From JABSSA01 sp039984715 (lineage in GTDB: Bacteria; Pseudomonadota; Alphaproteobacteria; Rhodobacterales; Rhodobacteraceae), in NCBI GenBank assembly GCA_039984715.1, contig JBDWUA010000016.1, forward strand, positions 62,001 through 126,000: a DNA stretch of 64,000 bases. Reading direction: 5' to 3'. A program made the position numbers and the translations under genes. Shown here piece after piece: positions 8,575-17,872 of the stretch. Position 1 is the first letter of the stretch. Every line of letters starts with the position of its first letter. The notes below the pieces were generated by a model. That model was not told where the DNA came from. It saw nothing but the letters and a program-made list of their open reading frames with translations, and searched no databases.

Positions 8575-10005
8575 TTAAGCTCGGGTATATGCGGTTTTTA
8601 CGGTGGTGAAAAATTCGGCGGCGTAACTGCCTTGCTCTCGTGATCCGTAGCTGGAATTCTTGCGCCCTCCGAATGGCACGTGATAATCAACACCGGCTGT
8701 CGGGAGATTTACCATGACCATGCCCGCTTGGGCCTTCCGCTTGAAATCACTAGCGTATTTCAGACTTGTCGTACAAATTCCGGCGCTCAATCCAAATTCG
8801 CTGTCATTGGCAACATGCAGTGCCTCATCATAATCGCGCACACGAATGACTGATGCAATTGGACCAAATACTTCTTCGCAGTTTATCCGCATACTTGGCT
8901 GGGTTTCAGTGATTAGGGCTGGCTGCAGAAAATACCCGTTAGTCTGTTGTTGCAATAAGTCGCCACCTGCACGCAATATCCCGCCCTGGTTCCGTGCAAC
9001 TTGAATGTAGTCAAGATTTTGCGCCAATTGCGTGTCGTCCACGACGGGTCCAATCTGAACCGATTCTGCCAATGCGGGCCCGATTTTCAACGCGGCAATC
9101 TTCTCGGCGATGGCGGACACAAACCGATCATGAATGCCTTGTGTGACGATAAACCTAGAAGAGGCTGTGCAGCGTTGTCCGGTCGAATAGAACGCGCCAT
9201 CAACTGCCGCTTCAACCGCAACGTCAATGTCTGCGTCGTCTAAAACAACCAATGGATTCTTTCCGCCCATTTCAAGTTGGATTTTTCGCAGATGGGGTAA
9301 ACTGGCTTGGGCGACACGTTCGCCAGTTGCTTGGCTGCCGGTGAAACTGATGGCGTCGACTCTGGGGTCGTCCAAGATCGTTTGCCCAACAACGGAACCG
9401 GGACCCATGACAAGATTGAACACACCAGCGGGCACACCAGCGCGATGTAATATATCAGCCAGTTCCCACGCACATCCGGGCACAAGTTCAGCAGGTTTGA
9501 AAACAACCGTGTTCCCATAACAAAGCGCAGGGGCGATTTTCCACGCAGGTATCGCAATGGGAAAGTTCCAAGGGGCGATGATGCCAACAACCCCTACGGG
9601 TTCTCGGGTCACTTCTATGCCGACGCCAGGACGCACGGATTGAACGAATTCCCCTCTTTGACGCAGGGCCTCAGCAGCAAAGAAAAGGAAAATTTGACCG
9701 GCTCGATTTACTTCGCCAATTGCTTCGGGAAGGACTTTACCTTCTTCGCGTGCCAACAAGGTGCCCAATTCCTGTTTCCGCGCAAGGATTTCGTCACCAA
9801 CACGATGCAGAATGTCATGGCGTTCTTGCGGGCCACTCAGGCTCCAGCTGGCTGCGGCCTGTGCCGCCGCCGCAATTGCGGTTTGGGTTTCGGCCTGACC
9901 TGCTTGGGCATAGGTATCAATGATTTCACTGGTGTCGGATGGATTGATATTGTCGACGCCATGCGATGTTTCCACCCAAGCGCCATCGATAAGCAGAGGT
10001 TTCAT
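8575..10005 (-). CDS. NAD(P)-dependent aldehyde dehydrogenase
   Basis: 476 residues, full length for the family. It has the Rossmann segment FTGSQATGERVAQ, catalytic Glu in LEMGGKNPLVV, catalytic Cys in GQRCTASSR and EEVFGPIASVIRV towards the end. The overall text is nearest to semialdehyde (2-oxoglutarate-semialdehyde/succinate-semialdehyde-like) dehydrogenases, but the substrate cannot be fixed by eye. Its stop-to-start spacing to the upstream dehydrogenase-like gene is 11 bases, so they share a transcript. In this context it would oxidise an aldehyde formed from the imported compound. Confidence 0.9.
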   Translation of the reverse strand: MKPLLIDGAWVETSHGVDNINPSDTSEIIDTYAQAGQAETQTAIAAAAQAAASWSLSGPQERHDILHRVGDEILARKQELGTLLAREEGKVLPEAIGEVNRAGQIFLFFAAEALRQRGEFVQSVRPGVGIEVTREPVGVVGIIAPWNFPIAIPAWKIAPALCYGNTVVFKPAELVPGCAWELADILHRAGVPAGVFNLVMGPGSVVGQTILDDPRVDAISFTGSQATGERVAQASLPHLRKIQLEMGGKNPLVVLDDADIDVAVEAAVDGAFYSTGQRCTASSRFIVTQGIHDRFVSAIAEKIAALKIGPALAESVQIGPVVDDTQLAQNLDYIQVARNQGGILRAGGDLLQQQTNGYFLQPALITETQPSMRINCEEVFGPIASVIRVRDYDEALHVANDSEFGLSAGICTTSLKYASDFKRKAQAGMVMVNLPTAGVDYHVPFGGRKNSSYGSREQGSYAAEFFTTVKTAYTRA

Positions 10006-10016
10006 GTGTGATGTCC

Positions 10017-11075
10017 TTAATAAACCGCGTCCAAAACAGCGCGGGCTTGATCATAATTAAACCCGGCTTGACCCGCGACGTTGTGCGCAGCTTTTGTTAG
10101 ATCAGAATTGGTCAAACCCATATCTGCCAGCCGTGGCGCAAGCGGACTGTCTGGCAGACACCAGTCTATCACATCCGCCAAGTTTCCGGGCGTTGAGGCG
10201 TGTGAATGTTCCTTATGAAACAGCTGCCTGAGCACTGCGGATTTATCTGCATCAAGCTCTCGCTCGCGCAAGACTTTGGGCAGTATCAACCGTGCAGCAT
10301 CAGCAGTTTGAACGGAGTGGGAACCAGCTTCCAAGGCGTTGACCAAGGTCAATGAGGGGCCAATGCCTTTCTCTTGGGCCATTGCCGCATTTAGGCATGC
10401 CGCCATTAAGTCCCGCTGCAGCTTTAAATCAGACGATTGTCCAATTTTTGGAATGCTTTTTATGCAGCGTTGAAGCCCGTCGAGTGCCATACCGTCAGCC
10501 GGTGGATTAAAAGCGTTGGCCAGATAGGATTCAATGCACCGCACGAGGCTAAGGACGCAGGCCCGTAAGTTGCGCTCTGGCATCGTACCAAGCGCGACCG
10601 TTGGGTCACAAATCAATACCGTAGGAAGGCCGGTCAACCAGCTTTCGATTTGCCGCATACAAGGGTTGGGCAATCCGTCCCAGCCGGGAATGGCGAAAAA
10701 CGGAAGCCGGTGTTTTTGGCGTTCAGACAAAACCCTGCGGCACTTTCTGCCCAGTTCAATCGCGCGAGCGCTGCCAAACGCGATGATGACATCAATCTGA
10801 GGACCGTCTTGCATGTCATCCAATTTGGATTTTGCAAAATTGCTGAGATCGGTGACTGGGATCTTGTCTTCTCGATCTTCAAAATAAAGCAGTGTGCGTT
10901 GCGTCTGCCTTGGCAACCCGGCAAGAACACGTTCTTCAAAATCGGTGCTGTTGTTGGAAATCCCTGCAATCAGCAGAGCGGATTTGTGGTCAATCCGTTC
11001 CAGTTCCGAAAACAACGCTTCTTCCAAGACGTCGTCGGCAAAATGTGCGCGCGTTGGATAAGTGATAAGCGTCAT
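10017..11075 (-). CDS. Iron-alcohol-dehydrogenase/maleylacetate-reductase-fold protein lacking metal ligands
   Basis: 352 residues with the outline of the Fe-ADH / dehydroquinate-synthase-like fold: an N-terminal nucleotide-binding half with DVIIAFGSARAIELGRK where active enzymes have a GGGSxxD motif, then TVLICDPTVALGTMPERN. Where active members have Asp and three His as metal ligands (DAxxHxxE, HKLxH and HGxxNAxLLP), this protein reads LSLVRCIESYL, GPSLTLVN and QTADAARLILP, so the ligands appear lost. It is therefore either catalytically dead or acts differently. It lies between the binding protein gene and the aldehyde dehydrogenase gene. Family assignment is moderate because divergence is strong. 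Confidence 0.65.
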   Translation of the reverse strand: MTLITYPTRAHFADDVLEEALFSELERIDHKSALLIAGISNNSTDFEERVLAGLPRQTQRTLLYFEDREDKIPVTDLSNFAKSKLDDMQDGPQIDVIIAFGSARAIELGRKCRRVLSERQKHRLPFFAIPGWDGLPNPCMRQIESWLTGLPTVLICDPTVALGTMPERNLRACVLSLVRCIESYLANAFNPPADGMALDGLQRCIKSIPKIGQSSDLKLQRDLMAACLNAAMAQEKGIGPSLTLVNALEAGSHSVQTADAARLILPKVLRERELDADKSAVLRQLFHKEHSHASTPGNLADVIDWCLPDSPLAPRLADMGLTNSDLTKAAHNVAGQAGFNYDQARAVLDAVY

Positions 11076-11154
11076 TAAACAGAACAGTGCTTGTTAGGAA
11101 AATGAAGTGTTCGGGCAGTGCAGGTGCGCACCGCCCGAAGCTGTTAGCTAGGGA

Positions 11155-12420
11155 TCAATAGCTGGTTTTACAGGCTGGGTTGTCCCGGCTTGGCAACCCG
11201 ATGGCTGCAAAGGCGTCGGGGGCAATGCCCAGCTGTTGGTTCACATTATCAACTTTTTGAACCATCTGCGTTGCCAATGTGCCGTTCTCCAGCTCAACAA
11301 CCTCAGAGACGAAGTTGGCGCCAATGGCCTGACGGTTTCCATCCAGCGTGATCTTGCCGTTTGGAGCGTCGAGAGTCAGGTTGCTTAGGCAGCTGCGGAA
11401 TGCTGCGTGACCGTCGGAAAGGTCTCCGCCAATCGCATCCATACACTGCATCGTCGCACTTGTGGCGTTATAGTAACCTGTTGCCAGAAGTGACGGCGAA
11501 GGGAAGCGTTGGTCAGGTTCGAATGCATCCTGATACGCTTTGACGTATGACTGCCATGCAGCGTTGTCCCATGTATCAGCCTGTGGGCCAGATGAAGGCG
11601 TTCCGATCAGCGCATCCTTTGCAGAACCTTCCGACGATAGAACTGTACCATCCACCATGATCGACCCACCAATCAAATTGGCGTCGCCGCCTGCTTGTTG
11701 GTACTGATTCAAGAAATTCACAGCGTCGCCGCCGCCCAATCCAAGGTAAATCGCGTCGACATCATCGGGCAATGCAGCGATGATTGATCCAAAGTCCTTT
11801 GTTCCCAAAGGTACCCAAAGACGTTCTGTGATTTCACCGCCTGCAGCACAGAATTCTGTCGCGAAACCAAAGACCTGCGTGTAGATGAACGAATAATCTT
11901 CACCGACTGTCGCAACAGACTTCCAGCCCTTTTCGTTAAAGACATAGTTGCCCAAGCCGCTGGACCATTGTGCGCCGTCCGTGTTGAACCGGAAGAAGTT
12001 ATCTGATGGCGTTACGTATGTGGTTTCCATCGCGCCTGAGATCCCATTAAGGAACGTCGTTTGCGGCTGTGTTTTGGAATAGTCGCGGATTGCGATGCCT
12101 TCCGACCCCGAAAGCGGCCCAATCACAATATCAACACCGTCCTGCTCAACCAATTTTCGCGCGCCCCTCACGGCACTGTCGGGTGATGCGTCTGTTGACT
12201 GGATGATCAGTTCGAAATCACGTCCGCCAATTTTGTCGGCTCCGACCAAAGCTGTGCGCAGTCCGCGAACCCCGTCCTCGCCCAGCACAGTGTACGTTCC
12301 TTCAAGAGTAGCGAGCACGCCAATTTTCAATGGGCCGCCATGGCCGTCGGCCATGACAGAATGCGCACCGGCGACTGTCAGCGCTAAAACTGATAGTGAT
12401 CCTAAAAGCGTCTTTTTCAT
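11155..12420 (-). CDS. Periplasmic substrate-binding protein of HAAT ABC transporter (LivK-like)
   Basis: 421 residues counted from the ATG at 12420, which follows GGGAGGAATTCAA and opens a signal peptide (MKKTLLGSLSVLALTVAG...VMA). The mature part is a Peripla_BP_6-type receptor: GPLKIGVLATLEGTYTVLGE, then IGPLSGSEGIAIRDYS. A longer in-frame start at 12480 is less likely because it would mask the signal peptide. It is the first gene of the cluster in transcription order and supplies ligand to LivHM/LivGF. Ligand residues cannot be assigned by eye. Confidence 0.9.
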   Translation of the reverse strand: MKKTLLGSLSVLALTVAGAHSVMADGHGGPLKIGVLATLEGTYTVLGEDGVRGLRTALVGADKIGGRDFELIIQSTDASPDSAVRGARKLVEQDGVDIVIGPLSGSEGIAIRDYSKTQPQTTFLNGISGAMETTYVTPSDNFFRFNTDGAQWSSGLGNYVFNEKGWKSVATVGEDYSFIYTQVFGFATEFCAAGGEITERLWVPLGTKDFGSIIAALPDDVDAIYLGLGGGDAVNFLNQYQQAGGDANLIGGSIMVDGTVLSSEGSAKDALIGTPSSGPQADTWDNAAWQSYVKAYQDAFEPDQRFPSPSLLATGYYNATSATMQCMDAIGGDLSDGHAAFRSCLSNLTLDAPNGKITLDGNRQAIGANFVSEVVELENGTLATQMVQKVDNVNQQLGIAPDAFAAIGLPSRDNPACKTSY

Positions 12421-12545
12421 TTGAATTCCTCCCAATTCATGGATGCGTCGTTTGCCTTGAATTGGCATCGGTGCGCACATGCGTCAGCGTTGCGCAAAAG
12501 GGCAGGATTTCTGATCACTGGAAGTGCGTTGGTGTACCTAAACGT

Positions 12546-13025
12546 CTACTTATTTGAAGTTTCGCTTCGTTTTTCAAACTTTCGAGTAAGTCCGAGTTGT
12601 GCGAAATAGAGAACGCTAAGGCTTGCAACAAACGAGAGCAGCATCATTGCGGCTTGCCAGTTTGGCGTGATTGCGTCGAGGCGCGACAAGAATTGCAACA
12701 ATGCGCCGCAGAGGGCCAAAAAGATCACGTTCAGAACCTGCCCAATGGCCGGGTCGAACAGCAGATTGACCAATCGAAACCCTGCCAGTGTGATTATGAA
12801 GTTCGCCAACAGCTCTGTCGTTGAAATACAGCGGATCATGTTACCCAAGGTCTCGCCATCGGCCGTACAGCCATGCTCGCTTAACACCAGCATATACAGC
12901 TTAACCACCAGAGTGATCAGCAGCGCCAAACCAAGCAGTAGTTGGCAGACCATAACGACCACCCATGACGGTTTTCGAAACGCCGCGACAAAGGCCGCAC
13001 TGGGGTCCGTATTTTGCTGTTCCAT
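12546..13025 (-). CDS. Small membrane protein of unknown function
   Basis: About 159 residues from the ATG at 13025 (MEQQNTDPSAAF), a better soluble start than the in-frame upstream codon at 13097; AGGAA lies about 11 bases ahead. There are four likely membrane helices: VVMVCQLLLGLALLITLVV, LANFIITLAGFRLVNLLF, VLNVIFLALCGALLQFL and AMMLLSFVASLSVLYFA. I do not recognise the family. Two cysteines in the first extramembrane loop (EHGCTADGE and MIRCIS) could form a disulphide. It stands alone upstream of the Rieske operon's 3' end on the same strand. Confidence 0.6.
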   Translation of the reverse strand: MEQQNTDPSAAFVAAFRKPSWVVVMVCQLLLGLALLITLVVKLYMLVLSEHGCTADGETLGNMIRCISTTELLANFIITLAGFRLVNLLFDPAIGQVLNVIFLALCGALLQFLSRLDAITPNWQAAMMLLSFVASLSVLYFAQLGLTRKFEKRSETSNK

Positions 13026-13341
13026 GGTGCCAATCGTTCCTGTCGTTTTAAGATCCAAGACCGTGTGAAATACGTTCGCACTGCGTAATATCAACAATTC
13101 CGTTTAGTTCGCAGAATTGGGGTTTGCCCAAAGTGGTAAGGATAAACGGTGACACTCGCGGTAGACTGATAGGTAAGGATTCCCCTGATATCCACATTCG
13201 TGACTGGTCCCGGTTATTGCGTGACTGCCAAGGGTGAAGCCCTGCACAGTCGATATCCGATAGTGCTTGGTGGTGCGTGATGTACACCATCGCTCAGATT
13301 GGCGTCACATAGCCGAGGGTCTTTTTTTCAGAGTTTGACTG

Positions 13342-14337
13342 TTACAGCCAGCAAGTGAAAGTCTCGCGTTTGGGCGTCAATGTTTCGCCCTGCATCAGTT
13401 TTACCATCGAGGGTTTTATGAAATCCAGCGGGCCTTGTTTGTATTTCGGTGCACCAAATGCAAGTAGATTGTCCAGCTGTGCCTTAATCATTTCTTGGTC
13501 TTGTCGGATGATCTGGTCATGGAACATCACCATTGCGCGCCCCTTGAGCCATGCGGGCAGTCGCCCCTTTGGTGTGGAAAAGATCGCAATTGCTTGTACA
13601 TCATCCAAAGTTTGCGGCGAATAAACAGCCGTGATGAACAATTTAGGTCCATCTTTGCCAATGAAGCCCAACTGGCACGTTGTCGGACCGAAAAACCGAC
13701 CAACCCCCTGAAGCCTTTGTCCTTCAAGCAATGCAGGCAGCCATCCGCGCCGACGTTCAGCCTCGTGATAGGTGCATTCGACATAGGTTTCGTGAATGAC
13801 ACGTTCGACTTCGACACGGACCCGCGTTGGATTGCGGCCAACAATGCGTGGATGCATCAAGTGGGGATGGGCAGGATCAAGCAAGTTTTCCATGCCATCA
13901 ATCAGGCTGCCACGGTATTGTGTGGGCCAAATATGATGATCAAAATTTGTATCATTTACGGGGTAGGGCAAGGGCACGAAATCGCGCGGCGATGATCCAA
14001 GATTCGCGAACACCAGACCGTTTTCGACCCGTACTGGAACGGCCTGAGCGCAATGTTCCGGCGTCGGTTCTGATCCGGGCAATGTGCTGCACGTTCCGTC
14101 AGATTGGAACGCCCAACCATGATAGGGACAGACAATCGCGCCGTCTTGAACAAATCCATTGGACAGAGGCGCATTTCGATGCGGGCAACGATCTTCCAAT
14201 ACCGCCGGTCCGTCCTTACCGTCAAAGACGACAAGGGGGCGACCATGCAACAGACGCCGAATAGGTTTGCGCCGCAATTGTTTGACCGCGCATATAGGAA
14301 GCCATGAATTGTGGATCGATTGTGGGTAAGAGATCAA
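13342..14337 (-). CDS. Rieske [2Fe-2S] non-haem iron oxygenase (ring-hydroxylating oxygenase alpha-type)
   Basis: 331 residues. The N-terminal Rieske domain has both cluster motifs, C51-x-H53 (CPHRNAP) and C70-x-x-H73 (CPYHGW). The catalytic domain shows the mononuclear iron facial triad region DPAHPHLMH (D154, H157, H162). Such enzymes hydroxylate, desaturate or demethylate using a separate reductase; none is encoded next to it. The start overlaps the end of the GNAT-like gene by 4 bases, so it is the last gene of a coupled trio. At about 330 residues it resembles the shorter VanA-like/sterol-type oxygenases rather than the 450-residue dioxygenase alpha subunits. Confidence 0.9.
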   Translation of the reverse strand: MISYPQSIHNSWLPICAVKQLRRKPIRRLLHGRPLVVFDGKDGPAVLEDRCPHRNAPLSNGFVQDGAIVCPYHGWAFQSDGTCSTLPGSEPTPEHCAQAVPVRVENGLVFANLGSSPRDFVPLPYPVNDTNFDHHIWPTQYRGSLIDGMENLLDPAHPHLMHPRIVGRNPTRVRVEVERVIHETYVECTYHEAERRRGWLPALLEGQRLQGVGRFFGPTTCQLGFIGKDGPKLFITAVYSPQTLDDVQAIAIFSTPKGRLPAWLKGRAMVMFHDQIIRQDQEMIKAQLDNLLAFGAPKYKQGPLDFIKPSMVKLMQGETLTPKRETFTCWL

Positions 14338-15434
14338 AGCTGATACCTCTTGAGAAGTGGAATGGCGACCTTATTGCCAATCAAACGCAGCACGGCGAAA
14401 GGCGCACGTCTAAGCGGTGGCAGATGGCGGATATAGAAAGCTGTGAATTCCATTTCCGCCGCGGCCCCACGGGTCATTTTGTACTGCGCCGCACCTGATG
14501 ACATGTTGAATTCCAACTCATGACGGGCTGCATAACGGCTGCCTGCATGACACACCAAGCGATAAAGTCCCAGCGACCGATCCAATTGTGTGTTGTAGCC
14601 AATCAGCGGCATTGTCCCATGTCGTCCATTCTGATGCATGCCGCCAAACCCCTGAATTTGACCGCCTTTGTCGCGTAAAACGAGGTATCGGATCATTCCA
14701 ATGGAATGGGTAAGCTTGATAAATTGTGGCGTATACACTGGATTGATACGGGAATATTTGTCGAGGTACAGCAGTTCGTACAAGTCCGCGATGCGCTGCG
14801 CATCCGCATCTGTCATTTCGGAAAGTTCATCATAATCGAAAGCGCCCAGTTGCCACAGCTTTTCATCGTTTCGGGCATCTCTGCGGGATAAACTGTCTTT
14901 GGCCACGTTTTGGGCCAGAAATACCTGCCGGCTCGGCAACATGATCCACCCCTCGTTCTCCAACGCCTTCATTAACTTGTCACTATGCTGACGCGTTAAC
15001 GATCGTATTGCCAATAGATGCTGTGGAAACGCGCGCGTCATTTCATGGGTTTGCGTCGAGGTCAGGCTTGGATCAAGATCAACGGGTAGATTGGTGGACA
15101 TCATCCAATTGTTGATGTGAACAATACGATCCACGTTGGAACGCAACAGCATAAGCCCAACCGTGTTGACCAACAGGTGTAAGAAAGGCACCAGAAACCG
15201 GTTCGGAAATCGCGCCAGTTCTTCCTTTGTGTACTCAATATATGCGACACGAAGGGAACACGTGAACGCAGACCCGCTGATGCCATCATTGATGGTCATC
15301 GGGACAAGGTGTTTGCCCCATCTGTGTTCCGAAACCTGAGTTTCCAAATTGTCGATAAACGGCTTTGGCCCGTCCTTCGCAAAGGCCGCGACAAACTTTT
15401 GTACGATCTGATTGCGCGCAGACCTTGTTTTCAA
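14334..15434 (-). CDS. GNAT/FemAB-like acyltransferase-fold protein of unknown function
   Basis: 366 residues. The C-terminal half (about 210-350) looks like a GNAT/FemAB-type acyltransferase domain: TDADAQRIADLYELLYLDKY, IRYLVLRDKGGQIQGFGGMH, then LGLYRLVCHAGSRYAARHEL. The N-terminal half carries a hydrophobic stretch (LVPFLHLLVNTVGLMLL) and IVHINNWMMSTNLP. Overlaps of 4 bases with the genes on both sides show tight coupling with the DUF3419 and Rieske proteins. It may acylate the amino group made by the DUF3419 enzyme; that is inference. Family recognition is moderate. Confidence 0.6.
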   Translation of the reverse strand: MKTRSARNQIVQKFVAAFAKDGPKPFIDNLETQVSEHRWGKHLVPMTINDGISGSAFTCSLRVAYIEYTKEELARFPNRFLVPFLHLLVNTVGLMLLRSNVDRIVHINNWMMSTNLPVDLDPSLTSTQTHEMTRAFPQHLLAIRSLTRQHSDKLMKALENEGWIMLPSRQVFLAQNVAKDSLSRRDARNDEKLWQLGAFDYDELSEMTDADAQRIADLYELLYLDKYSRINPVYTPQFIKLTHSIGMIRYLVLRDKGGQIQGFGGMHQNGRHGTMPLIGYNTQLDRSLGLYRLVCHAGSRYAARHELEFNMSSGAAQYKMTRGAAAEMEFTAFYIRHLPPLRRAPFAVLRLIGNKVAIPLLKRYQL

Positions 15435-16501
15435 TTCAACGGCTCGATTGTGCCTGCACGGATGCGGTAAATGACAGCTTTGTCTGTGGCCGTGAGGTGT
15501 TTGGACAACTCATCGTCTTCTTTGATCGCCTCGGAGGAGGGGAGATCGAGATCGTTCATGAATATGCGTTCGCAAAACTTGGCACCGGGTGCCGCGGATG
15601 CGATTATTCCGTTCCAGCAGGCGGCGTAAATGTCAGGGCCGGTATAGGATCCGAAATCAGACAAGGAAAACCCGTCGACCTCTTTTATGCCCAAGGTACC
15701 AAGATCTGCGAGCCCACCTTCGACGACGCGGAGTTTGGACAGACGTTTACGCACGATTTCGTAATTATCTAATCTTAAATGCGTTGGCAAAGCTTGGTCG
15801 GGGTCAATATGTCCACGAAAAATGAGTGTCGCGAAATCGCTGTCGCGGAACAGAAAGCTTGTTGAAGACCTTTCAAAATCTTGGGACAGGCGAAGACCAA
15901 CAGCTTTAGGCCCGGGCAAAAACTCTCCTGCGGGTTCGCGCATGACCCATTGCCAGACCCACTTGCGCCCAATCATTTCGAGTGCGGTTTGCAGATGACT
16001 GTCATTGAATTTTAAGGCCCAAATACTGGCCTGTTCATCAAGGGTATTGGCATTCAAAAGGGCATCAATCGATCGTCCGCGAAACAATTTCAAAAACCGC
16101 GCGTTCCAAAGCAGCAGCTTTTCCCATTTGCCAGCATACCAAACGCCGGACGCGATAAGTCGTTGTTTTTGATCCCAATAAACCTGCATTTCCGGTGAGA
16201 GCCGATGGCGAAACTGGCGATACACCTTCATGCGGTCTTTACTGTGCGTGATCCCGATAAATGCCAGAAACTGAGCGTGTTCCAAGACCTCCATAGCGGC
16301 CATTTTCAGAAAAAGCAGCGCGTTCTGGGACGGATTGACGTCCAGCGCGATTACCTCATCGGCTTCTGACATCAACATGTCCAATGGACGTGTTCCGGAA
16401 CCTGTCAGGCACACAACACGTGATGCCGCCGTCAATGCGGAGAGTTCGGTGTCGCCATCTTCGTTTGATGAAGAAAAGTTCAAATTCTGAAAAAAACTCA
16501 A
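15431..16501 (-). CDS. DUF3419 family protein, BtaA-like SAM 3-amino-3-carboxypropyl transferase
   Basis: The family signature is clear: SFFQNLNFSSSNEDGDTEL at the N-terminus, then a SAM-binding Rossmann segment VVCLTGSGTRPLDMLM...VIALDVNPSQNALL and the C-terminal SLSDFGSYTGPDIYAACWNGI. BtaA of this family moves the aminocarboxypropyl group of SAM to diacylglycerol in betaine-lipid synthesis. I chose the TTG at 16501, with GGAG 8 bases upstream, because family members start just before FFQNL and the in-frame upstream extension to 16579 looks non-native. About 356 residues. No BtaB-type N-methyltransferase is adjacent; instead it heads an operon with the GNAT-like and Rieske genes. Confidence 0.82.
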   Translation of the reverse strand: MSFFQNLNFSSSNEDGDTELSALTAASRVVCLTGSGTRPLDMLMSEADEVIALDVNPSQNALLFLKMAAMEVLEHAQFLAFIGITHSKDRMKVYRQFRHRLSPEMQVYWDQKQRLIASGVWYAGKWEKLLLWNARFLKLFRGRSIDALLNANTLDEQASIWALKFNDSHLQTALEMIGRKWVWQWVMREPAGEFLPGPKAVGLRLSQDFERSSTSFLFRDSDFATLIFRGHIDPDQALPTHLRLDNYEIVRKRLSKLRVVEGGLADLGTLGIKEVDGFSLSDFGSYTGPDIYAACWNGIIASAAPGAKFCERIFMNDLDLPSSEAIKEDDELSKHLTATDKAVIYRIRAGTIEPLN

Positions 16502-16795
16502 CGTGAACGCTCCGCTTATTACAATGATCGCCGTTTCTTCAAAGTGCCTGAATATTTTACAACAGTGAGTGAGGATCACATAGGGAATAGTCTGAAAAAC
16601 GCGAAAACGGGCATGGGGGTCGCTAGTTGCTAAGGGAATTTGTATGACCAGACGACATCGTAGGGCTTAGTTGGTAAGACTTGTAATGAAATGGCAGGCG
16701 CAATACCGTGTGCGCCACATTGATGTGATCGCGTGCGTCCACCGGAAAAGGCTGAATGGCAAATGATTGATGTTTGATCGAAATAGTGCTGCCGG

Positions 16796-17872
16796 ATGAC
16801 ACGGGATTATTCACAGTATCTGGCGCTGACAGGATCAAAGGCAATCCCTGCTCGCCAATTTTCACCTTTAGAAATGCTTGGTTGGCAGCCGTTCTTTAGT
16901 CACCAGATTGACCTTGAAACGAGCGCCGAAAATCCCCCGGTGCGTGTCATCGAGGTGCACAGAAATGGGTTGCATGTGGTGGGGGACGGCATCGACGTTG
17001 TGATCCCGTCAAGGCCAGAGGTAACCGTCGGTGATTGGTTGCAGTATGATCCCGAAAACCCCAGCAACAGCGCAGTTTTGGATCGAAAAAGTATTTTCGA
17101 ACGAAAAGCACCGGGAACAGAACGCAGACGCCAGTTGATTGCAGCGAATGTGGACACGGTTTTCATCGTCTCTTCGTGCAACAAAGACTTTAACATTGCG
17201 CGACTTGAGCGGTTTGTTGTCTTGGCCTTCGAGGCGGACGTCACGCCGGTAATTTTGCTGACCAAGGCGGATTTATGTGAGGACCCGTCCAGTTTTGTTC
17301 TCTCTGCCCGCACCATATCTGACCGGGTGGTCGTCGACGCATTGAACGCCCTAAGCGATGAGCCAATTGCAAAACTCGCGCCGTGGTGCAAGCCTGGTCA
17401 AACGGTGGCGTTTTTAGGCTCGTCAGGCGTTGGAAAGTCGACTTTGGTGAATGCGTTGTTTAACGACGGTGTGGCTGAAACCGCCGCCGTCCGAGAAAAC
17501 GACAGCAAAGGTCGTCACACAACGACAACGCGTCAGTTGCATTTCACATCTGATGGATGTGGTGTGTTGGATACACCCGGAATGCGCGAATTGCAGTTGA
17601 CGGATGTGGAGTCTGGGATTGCGGATGTCTTTTCCGATCTGACGGACTTGGCGCACCAGTGCAAGTTTCGAGATTGTGGCCACGACACAGAACCCGGATG
17701 TGCAATAAAAGCGGCTTTGGCAGCAGGTCAGATCGATCCCGGTCGGCTTGCGCGCTGGACCAAATTGGCAACCGAAGATCGCTTCAATTCCATGTCTTTG
17801 TCTGAACGAAAAGCCGGCGACAGATCTCTGCATAAAGTTATCAAAGATATTCAGAGAAATAACAGGAAGTAG
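16796..17872 (+). CDS. rsgA: Ribosome small subunit-dependent GTPase A
   Basis: 358 residues with the circularly permuted GTPase order of RsgA: N-terminal OB-fold, ILLTKADL (G4), GSSGVGKSTL (G1), DTPGMREL (G3), then the zinc site CKFRDCGHDTEPGC. RsgA checks late 30S subunit maturation and releases assembly factors. The ATG at 16796 has a poor ribosome binding site; a second in-frame ATG at 16874 (MLGWQPFF) would give a start closer to many family members. It is a single gene, divergent from the DUF3419 operon. Confidence 0.93.
   Translation: MTRDYSQYLALTGSKAIPARQFSPLEMLGWQPFFSHQIDLETSAENPPVRVIEVHRNGLHVVGDGIDVVIPSRPEVTVGDWLQYDPENPSNSAVLDRKSIFERKAPGTERRRQLIAANVDTVFIVSSCNKDFNIARLERFVVLAFEADVTPVILLTKADLCEDPSSFVLSARTISDRVVVDALNALSDEPIAKLAPWCKPGQTVAFLGSSGVGKSTLVNALFNDGVAETAAVRENDSKGRHTTTTRQLHFTSDGCGVLDTPGMRELQLTDVESGIADVFSDLTDLAHQCKFRDCGHDTEPGCAIKAALAAGQIDPGRLARWTKLATEDRFNSMSLSERKAGDRSLHKVIKDIQRNNRK

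Noticed and set aside
13048..13290. 80-codon minus-strand frame upstream of the small membrane protein
   Set aside because: No domain or start signal; it lies in a probable promoter region.
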